Notes: generated by a model from the sequence alone, not told the origin. A stretch of 64,000 bases of DNA from Sporosarcina koreensis (GCF_000826145.2 NZ_LN651337.1:1727714-1791713), one strand, 5' to 3'. Counted from the stretch's first letter, positions 52,947-61,628 are shown. Translations and numbers: made by a program.

Positions 52947-54845
52947 TCAGCGATCGTCTCTCGGTTTCTGGTTATTCCACTGATCGTGCGCTTCTTTGTT
53001 GAACCGGCTGCGGCGGTCATGTTCGCCGTACGGGTACTCCTCCCCCGGTTCCACTTCGTTATATCCCGGGTCCGCAGCATCGTCCGTAAACGGCACCGGG
53101 TCGGTTCCGCCGAAGTTATCGGATACCGGCGGCTGTACGTCCGAGTACGCCGGACCTTTCAGGCTGTCTGCCGGATCTTCCGGTACGTCATCTGAAGACG
53201 GCATCGGCGGTGCCTGGTCAGCCGCTTGTTTCATATCCTGTTTCTTCTGATGCATTTCAGATCGAGTTTCACGCATGCCCGATTTCGCTTGGGCTTTCGC
53301 CTGTTCGGCATCCTTTTTCATCTCTTCCTTCTTCTGTTCCCAATCTTCCTTCGAGACATCTGCATCCTGCAGGCTCGATTCCATTTTGGATAGGTAGCGG
53401 GAGGCATGATCGCGACCACCGAGACCGAATGCCAGGCCGAACGCGAGAGCCACACCACCGAGGATGAGAATGAATGCCGCATTGATGATCGCGGGTGCAA
53501 TTCCGAGCTGGCTGAGTGCCATGAAGAACGCAAAGGCCAGGATTGCATACTTCGCGACGAAGCGCAGGATATGCGGACTGCCCGATTTCGTTTTCATGAC
53601 ACTGCCGATGAACTGCTCAGCCAGGTTCGCCAGCCAGAAACCGACAGCAAGGATGAGCACCGCAGCCAGCACCATCGGCAAGTATGCAAAGATGGCTGTC
53701 GCAAGCGTCACCATGAAGGCAAGCTGGACAATCTGCAGCGCTTCCACGACGAACAGAAGGATGATCACGATCTGCACAATCGTTGCAATCACGGAAGATA
53801 CGGTGAAGGCGGACGGCGAATGGCTGCCGGACTTCACGCCGAGCTTACCGGACAGGGAATCCACACCGAGGTTCGCAAGCAGCTGGGCGACAACCTTCTT
53901 CACCCACTTCGCGACATAGACACCGACGATCACAAGAACAACCGCAATGATGATGCGCGGCAGCATGACCATGATGTCATTGAGCATCGCAATGGCCGGC
54001 TGTGAAATCCCCTCGAGATCCAGCACTTCAAGACCGGAGATCGTCACCGGAATCATGATCAGGACGAAAGCGATCGTGCCGATCACTTTGGAAACGCTCG
54101 TTCCCTGGACGGCAGATGACAGATGCAGCTTGTCCGCAATCTTGTCAGTGCCGACAGACTCCAGCAGTTTTGTCACGATCGTACGGACAATCTTCGCCAC
54201 AACATAGCCGACCGCAAAGATGAGTGCAGCCCCGACCAACTTCGGAATGAACGCGACGAACCCGGTCAGCAGGTGTTCGAACGGTCCGCTTACGCCGCTG
54301 AGGCCGAGCGCACTGAGCACCGCGGGGATGAACAGCAGCAGGATGCCGTAGAATGCGATGTTCGCAGCCGTGCTGACCCACTGCTCCTTATCGACCGTTT
54401 CCGGTGAGCCGCCTGTTTTCGAAACGGCTTTGTGGACGTCCACTTTGTGCCCGGCCCTCATGACGAGTTTCTTCACGACCGTTGCGAGGACATACGCGAA
54501 CAGCAGGATGAGAGCCGCCTTTAAGATACCGAGCACAGCACCGCTGAAGCCTGCGAAGACATTTAGGAACGGCGCCGCAATCGGGTTAAGGTTCATCATG
54601 TTGAAGAAGATGAGAACCGTCAGCAGCAGGACGATGAAGAATACGATCTTACCGGCAATCCTGTCAGCGCCCCATTTTTTGTCACGCATATTGAGCCTTT
54701 CGTCCACACGTGCCTTTTTCATTGCCTTGGTGACGATGTTTTCGAGTACTTTCGCAATAATGAATCCGATAATTAATACAATGATGCCGAGTATCAGATC
54801 TGGAAGCCAGCTGAAGATATTTGCATAATAGGGATCACTGAACAT
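52947..54845 (-). CDS. mechanosensitive ion channel family protein with repeated TM-helix domains
   Basis: A 632-residue membrane protein. Residues 1-470 hold about ten to twelve hydrophobic helices arranged as repeated 'conserved TM helix' units (the pattern P-x2-L-(G/A)-x2-(L/I)-x4-G-(Y/F)-x2-(A)-K recurs near residues 15, 205, 300 and 395), as in MscS-related CmpX-type proteins. From about 475 there is a charged coiled-coil segment (MESSLQDADVSKEDWEQKKE) and then an acidic, Pro/Asp-rich tail. No classical MscS beta domain is seen. Likely a stress or osmotic membrane protein; gating not shown. RBS GGAGGATACGA precedes ATG 54845. Confidence 0.82.
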   Translation of the reverse strand: MFSDPYYANIFSWLPDLILGIIVLIIGFIIAKVLENIVTKAMKKARVDERLNMRDKKWGADRIAGKIVFFIVLLLTVLIFFNMMNLNPIAAPFLNVFAGFSGAVLGILKAALILLFAYVLATVVKKLVMRAGHKVDVHKAVSKTGGSPETVDKEQWVSTAANIAFYGILLLFIPAVLSALGLSGVSGPFEHLLTGFVAFIPKLVGAALIFAVGYVVAKIVRTIVTKLLESVGTDKIADKLHLSSAVQGTSVSKVIGTIAFVLIMIPVTISGLEVLDLEGISQPAIAMLNDIMVMLPRIIIAVVLVIVGVYVAKWVKKVVAQLLANLGVDSLSGKLGVKSGSHSPSAFTVSSVIATIVQIVIILLFVVEALQIVQLAFMVTLATAIFAYLPMVLAAVLILAVGFWLANLAEQFIGSVMKTKSGSPHILRFVAKYAILAFAFFMALSQLGIAPAIINAAFILILGGVALAFGLAFGLGGRDHASRYLSKMESSLQDADVSKEDWEQKKEEMKKDAEQAKAQAKSGMRETRSEMHQKKQDMKQAADQAPPMPSSDDVPEDPADSLKGPAYSDVQPPVSDNFGGTDPVPFTDDAADPGYNEVEPGEEYPYGEHDRRSRFNKEAHDQWNNQKPRDDR

Positions 54846-54975
54846 TCGTATCCTCCATTCTATATAGTAGATTGCTATGTTTATACCTGTTAACTTGCTT
54901 GGATAAACCTTTGCAGGCAGGCCGCGGAACAGCTTGGCGCCGGCCGGTATTGCTGCATGATGGTCCCGCTGCTGG

Positions 54976-55003
54976 TTTATGAGCGGTTCTCAGGGTTTAT
55001 GAT
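54976..55003 (+). repeat. two isolated TTTATGA repeat units
   Basis: GGTTTATGAGCGG at 54974 and GGTTTATGATTATT at 54994, 20 bp apart, same family and orientation as the array at 55163. Possibly the remnant of an older array. Confidence 0.65.
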
Positions 55004-55047
55004 TATTTTGCTTTCAACGGCGTCCCCCCACCCTGACGGCTTCACTG

Positions 55048-55318
55048 AAAAGCGGAGCCGCAGGCGGAGTTGACAAGCCAGTCTTTGATTTGCTTGTTTG
55101 CTGCGCGGCTCGGAGGCGTCCGGAAGTCGTGAACCGGCCGCGGGCAGAGGGGCGTTTGTGAAGTTATGAGCGCTTTAAGGTGGTTTATGAGCGGAAATCC
55201 GGTTTTATGATCACTTCGGCCGGTTTATGAGCGGAAACTGCGATTTATGATCACTTTCATCGGTTTATGAGCAGAATCACAGGTTTATGAGCACTTTTAC
55301 CGTTTTATGAGCATTCCT
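55048..55318 (+). repeat. composite intergenic repeat, copy 3 (leader plus eight-unit array)
   Basis: Leader AAAAGCGGAGC... with GACAAGCCAGTCTTT at 55072-55086, then TGTGAAGTTATGAGCGC and units starting at 55163, 55184, 55204, 55224, 55244, 55264, 55284 and 55304 (first step 21, then 20). Same organisation as the copies near 11 kb, but the leader between the shared motifs and the unit ends have diverged strongly, leaving the core as the conserved part. Confidence 0.9.
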
Positions 55319-55369
55319 GCACGTTTCCACAACTTCAAGAGCGGCCGGATGCCGATCCATCCGTAACAC

Positions 55370-55407
55370 GAAGAAAACCAGCTGCCTGCAGGCAGCTGGT
55401 TTTCTTC
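55370..55407 (-). terminator. terminator of the small sigma-B gene
   Basis: Perfect 17-bp stem GAAGAAAACCAGCTGCC / GGCAGCTGGTTTTCTTC with a TGCA loop. Confidence 0.85.
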
Positions 55408-55427
55408 GTTGTCGTATGGGTGACGCT

Positions 55428-55655
55428 TCACTTGCCGTTTTTCCCCTTGTCTGCCGGAGTCACCTTGGTCTGGCCATCGGCAGTTGGGTCTTCCGCGCCG
55501 GCGGTGTCGCCGGGTTCGTGCACGACATGCGTATAGTTGGAATCCGCCGGGTCCGACAATGGCAGCTCCTCGGTGGGACCGGCCGGTTTGCCTTTTTTCG
55601 GCACTTTCGGTTCCAGGTCACGCTTGTTGGGATATTTGTTGTCATGGATGGTCAT
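55428..55655 (-). CDS. small hydrophilic protein, sigma-B regulated
   Basis: A 75-residue soluble, Pro/Lys/Asp-rich protein with no cysteines or hydrophobic core, likely disordered. Not recognised. Start at 55655 (MTIHDNKYPNK) has RBS GGAGGGGG; the in-frame codon at 55700 does not. A sigma-B type promoter stands 58 bp upstream and a strong terminator follows, so it is a real single-gene unit of the general stress response. Confidence 0.75.
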   Translation of the reverse strand: MTIHDNKYPNKRDLEPKVPKKGKPAGPTEELPLSDPADSNYTHVVHEPGDTAGAEDPTADGQTKVTPADKGKNGK

Positions 55656-55712
55656 TGTGTTCGCCCCCTCCATAGCCTGTCTGTCCAGACGGCTATCCAT
55701 TGTCCCCTTAGA

Positions 55713-55738
55713 ATTCCCGGCTTCCGGACAATTTAAAC
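55713..55738 (-). promoter_or_regulatory. sigma-B type promoter
   Basis: Minus strand: GTTTAA - 14 bp - GGGAAT, same form as the promoters of the KGG stress genes at 61 kb. Drives the 75-residue protein gene. Confidence 0.7.
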
Positions 55739-55748
55739 TCTGCCGTGT

Positions 55749-57971
55749 TCATAATGCTGCGGGCACACGGACCGTCACCTTGAACAGATCCCCGTCCACC
55801 TGGATATCCATCGACCCGCCATGCATGTCGACGATCGACTGGGCGATCGCCAAGCCGAGTCCGGAGCCTTCCGTATGACGTGACGCATCCCCCCGCTTGA
55901 AGCGTTCGTACAGTTCATCGACGTTTTCCTCGAGTTCATAGGCCGTGATGTTCTTGATGGTGAATTCGGCGGTTCCTCCAATTTCCCGGAGTGTCACGTA
56001 GACCCGTGTCCCCGGCAGTGAATATTTCAGCGCATTGCCGATCAGGTTGTCGAGCATGCGCCACCAACGCTGTCCATCGACGATAGCGGGCACAGGCTCC
56101 TCGGGCACGGCTACCCGGAAGTCGAGCGGAATTTTCGCCATCCGTTCCGAATGCTCCCCGACCGCCTGGCGGACGAGCTGTGACAGGTCGACGCGCTGTT
56201 TGTACAGTTCCATTGTACCGCTCGACATCTTCGACACTTCGAACAGATCCTCGATCAGCGTTTTCAGGCGCTGCGATTTGCGGTCCAGCACATCGACGTA
56301 CTCCGCCCGTTCCGTCTCGGACAGTCCTGGGTTCTTCAGCAGGTCGGTGTAGGTGATGATGGACGTCAGCGGTGTCCGCAGATCATGGCTCACATTGGTG
56401 ATGAGCTCCGTCTTCATGCGTTCGCTTTTCGCCTGGCTGCTGACGGACCGCTCCACCCCTTCACGGAGATTGTTGAGATTGGCGGCATGGGCAGCGAATG
56501 GAGAACGCCCGATGACCGGGATGTCGCGGTTCAGCCGGCCCGCCGCCATTTCATCCGTCGCTGTGAGAATCTTGCCGAGATACCCCATCCGGCGCATGTA
56601 GAAGAATAATACAGGCAGCCCGAGGAACAGTACGCAGAATGCATAGATGACGAACAAGACAGGTTCCATTGCCCCCACCACGAACCCGACGCCTGCAAGG
56701 AAGAATCCGAACAGCAGCAGCAGGGTCTGGATGGCAATGGAGCGGTTCTGGAAGACTGCTCTGCTGTATTCCAGGAATTTCATCATATAACTGTCCCGCA
56801 TTTCAGATGCGAATCGTCCCGGCTGGCGATACTGCACGATGGCATTCCCCACTTGGAACGTCAAACCGGCAATTATCACAGCATTCAAGAGGAAGTAGAT
56901 TGCCCCTCTGACCGGGTTGAACGAATACTCCCCAAATGCCATCATATTCAGCCTGCCTGAAATGCCGTTCGCCATGCTAAGGACATTCACAAGCAAAAAC
57001 AGGAAGACGGCAGCTTTCACATCGATTTTAAGTGCATTATATCGATCCGTAAACGGAAGGTCGACAAACCAAGTCCATTTGAACTTCCAGATGGTGAGCA
57101 AACTGACGAGTGCCGCGATTCCGGCAACCCCTGACAGCAGCAGCATGATCTTCAGCGAGTTGTACTCCTTCACTTCCTCGTAGAGAACTCCGCCCTTGTC
57201 AAATGCTGAAGCCGGCACGTGTACAGTCCCCTTATAGAGAGTATGCGAAGGGAAAATCGCATCGATATCCCGTGCGGATAAGGAAATCCCTTCCCCATTA
57301 TACAGCTCGCCCTGGATCGTCCCTTCATACATCCTGTCGATTCCATCGAGGTCCTGGCCGTCGATCTTCAGATATCCCGTGTTCTCATTGAACTCCTTTT
57401 CGTACGGGGCTGTTCCGGCTGTATCCCCGCGTCTGACGGATTCACCGCCTGCAACAGGCGTCAGTTCATAGGCAGCAGGGATGGCCAGACTGCCGCTTTC
57501 CGTTTTCGCATCCTGCAGAATCTGGGAGAGGATGTACTTTTTCTTTTGAAGAATCTTCTCCTCGACATAGGCATCATCCTCGAAGTTTTTTCGGATATCG
57601 GCTATTTTTCCATCCCGCTCTTCCACCAGTGCCTTTTTCACTTCAGGCTGGTTCTCCGCTTCCCGGATCTGGTCCCTGTACTGCATGTCGATATTTTCGA
57701 CCTGCGATGCCAGACTGCCGTAATACGTCCGGTACGCTTCAATTTCTTCCTGGGAGGCCGTCAGTTTCTTCTCAGCCTCCCCGAGTTCCACCGGATTCAG
57801 CACATTGCGGCCCAGTTCCCTGTAGAAATCATCCATATGGCTCTGGAATTGGCCGGACTGCGTATAATCCTTGAACAGGATGGAAAAACCGTGGCTCGTG
57901 AATGTAACAAGTCCGCCGATCGCAATCGCCGCCAGCATCGACCAGATGAGCATCGGTGTGAATCGCTTCAT
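55749..57971 (-). CDS. multi-helix sensor histidine kinase
   Basis: A 740-residue kinase. One helix near residues 8-28, a large extracytoplasmic region to about 280 (coiled-coil first, residues 45-150), then about five helices between 280 and 470, a HAMP-like linker, HisKA (NVSHDLRTPLTSIITY) and HATPase (DNLIGNALKYS, GSGLGLAIAQSIVDMHGG). The ligand is unknown. ATG overlaps the stop of the small membrane gene (TAATG). Forms an operon with the response regulator at 58128. Confidence 0.9.
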   Translation of the reverse strand: MKRFTPMLIWSMLAAIAIGGLVTFTSHGFSILFKDYTQSGQFQSHMDDFYRELGRNVLNPVELGEAEKKLTASQEEIEAYRTYYGSLASQVENIDMQYRDQIREAENQPEVKKALVEERDGKIADIRKNFEDDAYVEEKILQKKKYILSQILQDAKTESGSLAIPAAYELTPVAGGESVRRGDTAGTAPYEKEFNENTGYLKIDGQDLDGIDRMYEGTIQGELYNGEGISLSARDIDAIFPSHTLYKGTVHVPASAFDKGGVLYEEVKEYNSLKIMLLLSGVAGIAALVSLLTIWKFKWTWFVDLPFTDRYNALKIDVKAAVFLFLLVNVLSMANGISGRLNMMAFGEYSFNPVRGAIYFLLNAVIIAGLTFQVGNAIVQYRQPGRFASEMRDSYMMKFLEYSRAVFQNRSIAIQTLLLLFGFFLAGVGFVVGAMEPVLFVIYAFCVLFLGLPVLFFYMRRMGYLGKILTATDEMAAGRLNRDIPVIGRSPFAAHAANLNNLREGVERSVSSQAKSERMKTELITNVSHDLRTPLTSIITYTDLLKNPGLSETERAEYVDVLDRKSQRLKTLIEDLFEVSKMSSGTMELYKQRVDLSQLVRQAVGEHSERMAKIPLDFRVAVPEEPVPAIVDGQRWWRMLDNLIGNALKYSLPGTRVYVTLREIGGTAEFTIKNITAYELEENVDELYERFKRGDASRHTEGSGLGLAIAQSIVDMHGGSMDIQVDGDLFKVTVRVPAAL

Positions 57972-58153
57972 TAAATCGTCTCTCCTTTGATGATCCGGAT
58001 GAAATACGCCACCGTGCGGCTGGTGCGGTCGATTCCGCTGCCGGCAAGGTCGGTGATGTGCGGGAAGCAGTACGCCAGGCTTGCTGCCGCAATAACGATG
58101 GACGCCAATGACCAGTACAGCGCACTGTTATTTTTCGATTTTGTACCCAACAC
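57971..58153 (-). CDS. small membrane protein between response regulator and kinase
   Basis: A 60-residue protein with one hydrophobic helix (residues 12-30, ALYWSLASIVIAAASLAYC). GTG start at 58153 with RBS AAGGTGG six bases upstream; it lies inside the last codons of the response regulator gene (26-bp overlap), and its stop overlaps the kinase ATG. Coupling on both sides argues that it is real. Not recognised; an accessory subunit or modulator of the kinase is a reasonable guess. Confidence 0.65.
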   Translation of the reverse strand: MLGTKSKNNSALYWSLASIVIAAASLAYCFPHITDLAGSGIDRTSRTVAYFIRIIKGETI

Positions 58154-58817
58154 CCCACACCACCTTTACATATCTTGGATTTTTCGGATCAGCTTCGATC
58201 TTTTCCCGGATCTTCCGGATATGGACCGCTACGATATTTTCCGCATTGTACGCTTCTTCGTTCCACACCCGTTCGTAGATCTCGTTGATTGAGAATACGC
58301 GTCCCGGATGCTTCATGAGCAGCTCCGTGATTTTGAATTCGATCGGTGTCAGACGGACAGGCGTTCCGTCGAGCGTCAGTGTCTTCGCCTCTTCATCCAG
58401 TTCAAGCCCCCCGACGGACAGGGTGGAACTTCCATCGTACGTACCGAGCTGGACATAGCGCCGGAGCTGTGATTTAACCCGCGCCATCAGTTCCATCGGT
58501 TGGAACGGCTTCGCGACATAATCATCCGCACCGACGGACAGTCCGTGTATTTTGTCCGATTCCTCCACTTTTGCGCTGAGCATGATGATCGGAATATTCT
58601 GCGCTTCCCGGATTTTGAAAGTGGCGGTGATGCCGTCCATAGTAGGCATCATGATGTCCAGGATGAGCAGATGCACCTCTTCCGTTTCCAGCAGCTCCAA
58701 TGCTTCCCGTCCGTCTGATGCTTTCAGCACACGATATCCTTCGTTTTTCAGATAAATTTCGATTCCGTCGCGGATTTCCTTGTCATCATCCGCCACTACT
58801 ACTGTCATGGCCGCCAT
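58128..58817 (-). CDS. OmpR-family response regulator
   Basis: A 229-residue regulator: receiver with Asp in LLILDIMMPTMDG and a winged-helix output domain (TPIEFKITELLMKHPG, VHIRKIREKI, VWGVGYKIEK). Start 58817 has RBS AAGAGGTG; the codon at 58850 lacks one. First gene of the operon with the small membrane protein and the kinase. Confidence 0.93.
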   Translation of the reverse strand: MAAMTVVVADDDKEIRDGIEIYLKNEGYRVLKASDGREALELLETEEVHLLILDIMMPTMDGITATFKIREAQNIPIIMLSAKVEESDKIHGLSVGADDYVAKPFQPMELMARVKSQLRRYVQLGTYDGSSTLSVGGLELDEEAKTLTLDGTPVRLTPIEFKITELLMKHPGRVFSINEIYERVWNEEAYNAENIVAVHIRKIREKIEADPKNPRYVKVVWGVGYKIEK

Positions 58818-58962
58818 CTGCCGCACCTCTTTCCCACTCGTTATATTCATTGTAACAGGGACTTCTTAACAATTGAGAAGGGAAATAATGAAGAAATTCT
58901 TAAGAACGGGAGGCGGATGGATTGGCGGAAACCGCACATACTTTTTTGAGGAGGTGAGCGAC

Positions 58963-59139
58963 GTGGAAAAAGAGGAAAAGCGAAAGCACAAAGCGAAGCA
59001 GCTGGGCCGTGAGGAATTCGGATTTGGCATGGACTTAAGCCCGGATGACTTCGATGTGATCGGACAGAATGATGCTGCGAAAAAGCACAATCGACAAACA
59101 GGAAAGTCGCAGGGAAGAGAAAATTCCAAACGCAAATAA
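58963..59139 (+). CDS. small charged protein
   Basis: A 58-residue Lys/Glu-rich soluble protein (VEKEEKRKHKAKQLGREEFG...). GTG start at 58963 with RBS GAGGAGG nine bases upstream; in-frame codons before it have no RBS. Followed by a strong terminator. Not recognised; composition resembles small cytosolic stress or spore-type peptides of Bacillales. Confidence 0.6.
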   Translation: MEKEEKRKHKAKQLGREEFGFGMDLSPDDFDVIGQNDAAKKHNRQTGKSQGRENSKRK

Positions 59140-59146
59140 AGTCGCA

Positions 59147-59178
59147 AAATCCCCCGTTTCGAATAAAACGGGGGATTT
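59147..59178. terminator. bidirectional terminator
   Basis: Perfect stem AAATCCCCCGTTT / AAACGGGGGATTT between the small charged protein gene (+) and the cation efflux gene (-). Confidence 0.88.
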
Positions 59179-59186
59179 CCTTTCAA

Positions 59187-60095
59187 TTAGTGACGCGGCC
59201 CTTCCTCATCCAGGACATGTTGATAGGCCGGAGGTTCGAACTGAATGGTGCTATGATGAATGTTTTCCTCAGCGAGCCGTCGTTCGATTTCAGTCAGCAG
59301 GGGCTTCGCCTTGCGCATTGTGAAATCAGAGCGGACTTCGATATGGCATGCGATCGCATTGAACCCGCTTGAGATGGACCAGATGTGCAAATCATGGACA
59401 TCCGTCACTTCCTCAAACGAACGGAGTTGTTTTTCAACCGCTTGGATATCCACTTCCGATGGAGTCCCTTCCATCAGCACGTGAACAGCATCCCGGGTGA
59501 CCCGCCAGCCGCTTATCAACACTAAAATCGCCACGACGATGCTGGCCAGGGGATCCGCCCAGCTCCAATCGAAAAACATGATCAGGAAAGCGGCGAGTAT
59601 CGCACCCACCGATCCTAACAGATCGCCGAGCACATGCAAAAATGCAGCCCGTACATTCAAATTACCGTGCGTATCCCCCTTCCGCATAATGTAAGCTACG
59701 AGAAGATTGACGACAAGTCCGGCAATGGCAATCCATAGCATGCCGATTGATGAGACATCCGGAGGTTCCGCAAAACGTCGGAATGCCTCCACTAAAATAA
59801 CTATGGAGACTGCCAACAGGGCTGTGCCATTGAAGACAGCAGCCAGTATTTCAAAACGGCGATAGCCGAACGTCTTCTGGGGGTCCGCCGATTTTGCACC
59901 CAGTGTGAACGCAAGGACACCGACACCGAGCGATATGGAATCACTCAGCATATGACCTGCATCCGATAATAGGGCGAGACTGTTCGTAAGAAATCCGCCT
60001 GCCGCCTCTATGATCATATACACTGTAGTGATGAGGAAGCTGAACAAGAGGACTTTCCGGCTTGCTGTTTGACCATGATCATGAGTATGCGCCAT
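59187..60095 (-). CDS. czcD: cation diffusion facilitator, CzcD-like
   Basis: A 302-residue six-helix CDF transporter: N-terminal His-rich stretch HTHDHG, helix 2 site LLSDAGHMLSD, helix 5 site HVLGDLLGS and a C-terminal cytoplasmic domain (VHDLHIWSISSG). Exports zinc and similar divalent metals against protons. ATG 60095 has RBS GAAGGAGGGG; codons upstream are in an unrelated extension. Monocistronic. Confidence 0.92.
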   Translation of the reverse strand: MAHTHDHGQTASRKVLLFSFLITTVYMIIEAAGGFLTNSLALLSDAGHMLSDSISLGVGVLAFTLGAKSADPQKTFGYRRFEILAAVFNGTALLAVSIVILVEAFRRFAEPPDVSSIGMLWIAIAGLVVNLLVAYIMRKGDTHGNLNVRAAFLHVLGDLLGSVGAILAAFLIMFFDWSWADPLASIVVAILVLISGWRVTRDAVHVLMEGTPSEVDIQAVEKQLRSFEEVTDVHDLHIWSISSGFNAIACHIEVRSDFTMRKAKPLLTEIERRLAEENIHHSTIQFEPPAYQHVLDEEGPRH

Positions 60096-60260
60096 TGCAG
60101 CCCCTCCTTCAAATGAGCAGTTACATCCAATATTTCCAGGACATATCTTCAGGACAGTCTGCTCATCACTGTGTTTGTTTACTCCGATCCTGCCTGTGGA
60201 ACGGGTAGCGCTCTTATCCACAAGTCGCCATCCCAGACAGAACGAAAAAGCGGACATGAA

Positions 60261-60296
60261 AAAACGGTCTGGAAATTAGCCATTCCAGACCGTTTT
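60261..60296 (-). terminator. terminator of the KGG gene cluster
   Basis: Perfect 14-bp stem AAAACGGTCTGGAA / TTCCAGACCGTTTT, 8-nt loop, T-runs on both sides. Confidence 0.88.
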
Positions 60297-60310
60297 TATC
60301 ATTCAATCAA

Positions 60311-60595
60311 TCAGTTATTGTCGCGTTGGTTGGCGCGTGCTTCTCCGCCTTTGCGGCCTGCCTCTGACTGGCTCATCTTGTTTGTGCCTGAAGTATCCTG
60401 GTTCGCACGGGCTTCGCCGCCCTTTTGACCGATTTCTTCATAGAATTCCTTACCATGGCTATCAGATGTAGCTTCGCCGCCTTTTTTACCGATTTCCTGG
60501 TAGAATTCTTTGTCATGTGTTTGTGCTGTTTTCTCGCCGCCCATTTTACCTGCTTCTTCTACCGTCATTTTACCGTTGTTTTTTTCTTCAGCCAT
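60311..60595 (-). CDS. KGG-repeat general stress protein (GsiB-like), copy A
   Basis: A 94-residue hydrophilic protein with four repeats built around KxGGE, alternating with (D/G)KEFY-x-EIG, the con-10/GsiB stress-induced pattern. No hydrophobic core; probably intrinsically disordered and protective during desiccation or osmotic stress. No own sigma-B promoter was found; only 79 bp separate it from copy B with no terminator, so it is likely transcribed from there. Confidence 0.88.
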   Translation of the reverse strand: MAEEKNNGKMTVEEAGKMGGEKTAQTHDKEFYQEIGKKGGEATSDSHGKEFYEEIGQKGGEARANQDTSGTNKMSQSEAGRKGGEARANQRDNN

Positions 60596-60674
60596 TTGTT
60601 ATTCCTCCTATTTTTCATTCAAAAAATGAATAGTTTTTGTGTTTTACTGAGGTATCATCTGTATAGTATCGAGA

Positions 60675-61025
60675 TTACTTGTTGTCGCGCTGGTTGGCGC
60701 GTGCTTCGCCGCCTTTTTTGCCTGCTTCGGACTGGCTCATCTTGTTTGTACCTGAAGTGTCCTGGTTGGCACGTGCTTCGCCGCCTTTTTTACCAATCTC
60801 TTCATAGAACTCTTTATCATGATTCTTCGCTGTGGCTTCGCCGCCTTTTTCACCGATCTCCTGATAGAATTCCTTATCATGGTTCTTAGCTGTGGCTTCG
60901 CCGCCCTTTTTACCGATCTCTTCATAGAATCCTTTATCATGATTCTTCGCTGTCGCTTCGCCGCCTTTTTTGCCTGCTTCCTCTAGAGACATTTTACCGT
61001 TGTTGTTATTGTTGTCGTTTGCCAT
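60675..61025 (-). CDS. KGG-repeat general stress protein, copy B
   Basis: A 116-residue member with five KKGGEA repeats. Its repeats are nearly identical at DNA level, so repeat number probably changes by slippage. Sigma-B promoter at 61074-61098; RBS TAGGAGGAA. Confidence 0.88.
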   Translation of the reverse strand: MANDNNNNNGKMSLEEAGKKGGEATAKNHDKGFYEEIGKKGGEATAKNHDKEFYQEIGEKGGEATAKNHDKEFYEEIGKKGGEARANQDTSGTNKMSQSEAGKKGGEARANQRDNK

Positions 61026-61073
61026 TTTGAATTCCTCCTAATTTTTTTAATTAATAAGTAACGTATCGTTTAT

Positions 61074-61098
61074 ATTCCCGATAGCTTTTCTTTTAAAC
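61074..61098 (-). promoter_or_regulatory. sigma-B type promoter of KGG copy B
   Basis: Minus strand: GTTTAA - 13 bp - GGGAAT. Confidence 0.75.
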
Positions 61099-61133
61099 TT
61101 CCTGCCGTTCATTTTTTATATTATCTTGTCAGA

Positions 61134-61346
61134 TCACTGATCATCGCGCTGCTTCGCACGGGCTTCGCCGCCTTTGTGGCCGATGTCTTCGTAGAATTCC
61201 TTACCGTGGCTATTGGCAGTTGCTTCGCCGCCCTTTTTGCCGATTTCCTGGTAGAACTCTTTGTCATGATTCTTAGCAGTTGCTTCGCCGCCTTTTTTGC
61301 CTGCCTCTTCAAGTGACATCTTACCGTTTTTGTTATCGTCAGCCAT
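61134..61346 (-). CDS. KGG-repeat general stress protein, copy C
   Basis: A 70-residue member with three repeats, otherwise like copies A and B (starts MADDNKNGKMSLEEAGKKGG). Own sigma-B promoter at 61394-61418, RBS TAGGAGGAA. The three paralogs in a row, with three, four and five repeats, show tandem gene duplication. Confidence 0.88.
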   Translation of the reverse strand: MADDNKNGKMSLEEAGKKGGEATAKNHDKEFYQEIGKKGGEATANSHGKEFYEDIGHKGGEARAKQRDDQ

Positions 61347-61393
61347 GTGTAATTCCTCCTAAAATTTGATGTTTTATGTTGCGTACAGGTTAT

Positions 61394-61418
61394 ATTCCCA
61401 CCGCTCCTCTTCTTAAAC
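61394..61418 (-). promoter_or_regulatory. sigma-B type promoter of KGG copy C
   Basis: Minus strand: GTTTAA - 13 bp - GGGAAT, followed like the copy B promoter by ATAA; both promoters are near-duplicates. Confidence 0.75.
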
Positions 61419-61500
61419 ATTTGACGGGTTGTTCGTTACGTTAACTTATGGTAAGGACTATCCGGTCTGACAGGTAATTATATAGAAGGAATTGAATAGC

Positions 61501-61617
61501 TTGCAGATTTTACTGGAAGAAAAAGGAGTTCACTATATCTATTCCAATCACCAACAACCGTTGATTATGCCGCTTGCCGGTCTGTACGAAACACCGCCGG
61601 GATGGTACACTGAGTAG
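61501..61617 (+). CDS. candidate 38-residue small protein upstream of the preQ1 riboswitch
   Basis: TTG start at 61501 with RBS AGAAGGA ten bases upstream, ending at TAG 61615. The sequence looks protein-like (it contains EEKGVHYIYSNHQQP and LYETPPGWYTE) rather than random. It ends 12 bp before the riboswitch. Could be a real small protein, a truncated gene, or a leader peptide. Not recognised. Confidence 0.45.
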   Translation: MQILLEEKGVHYIYSNHQQPLIMPLAGLYETPPGWYTE

Positions 61618-61628
61618 CGGTCAACATA

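Noticed and set aside
60104..60167. Metal-regulator operator (ATGAGCAG ... CTGCTCAT) upstream of the cation efflux gene
   Set aside because: The arms are about 45 bp apart, too far for a typical CzrA/ArsR operator, and could be chance.
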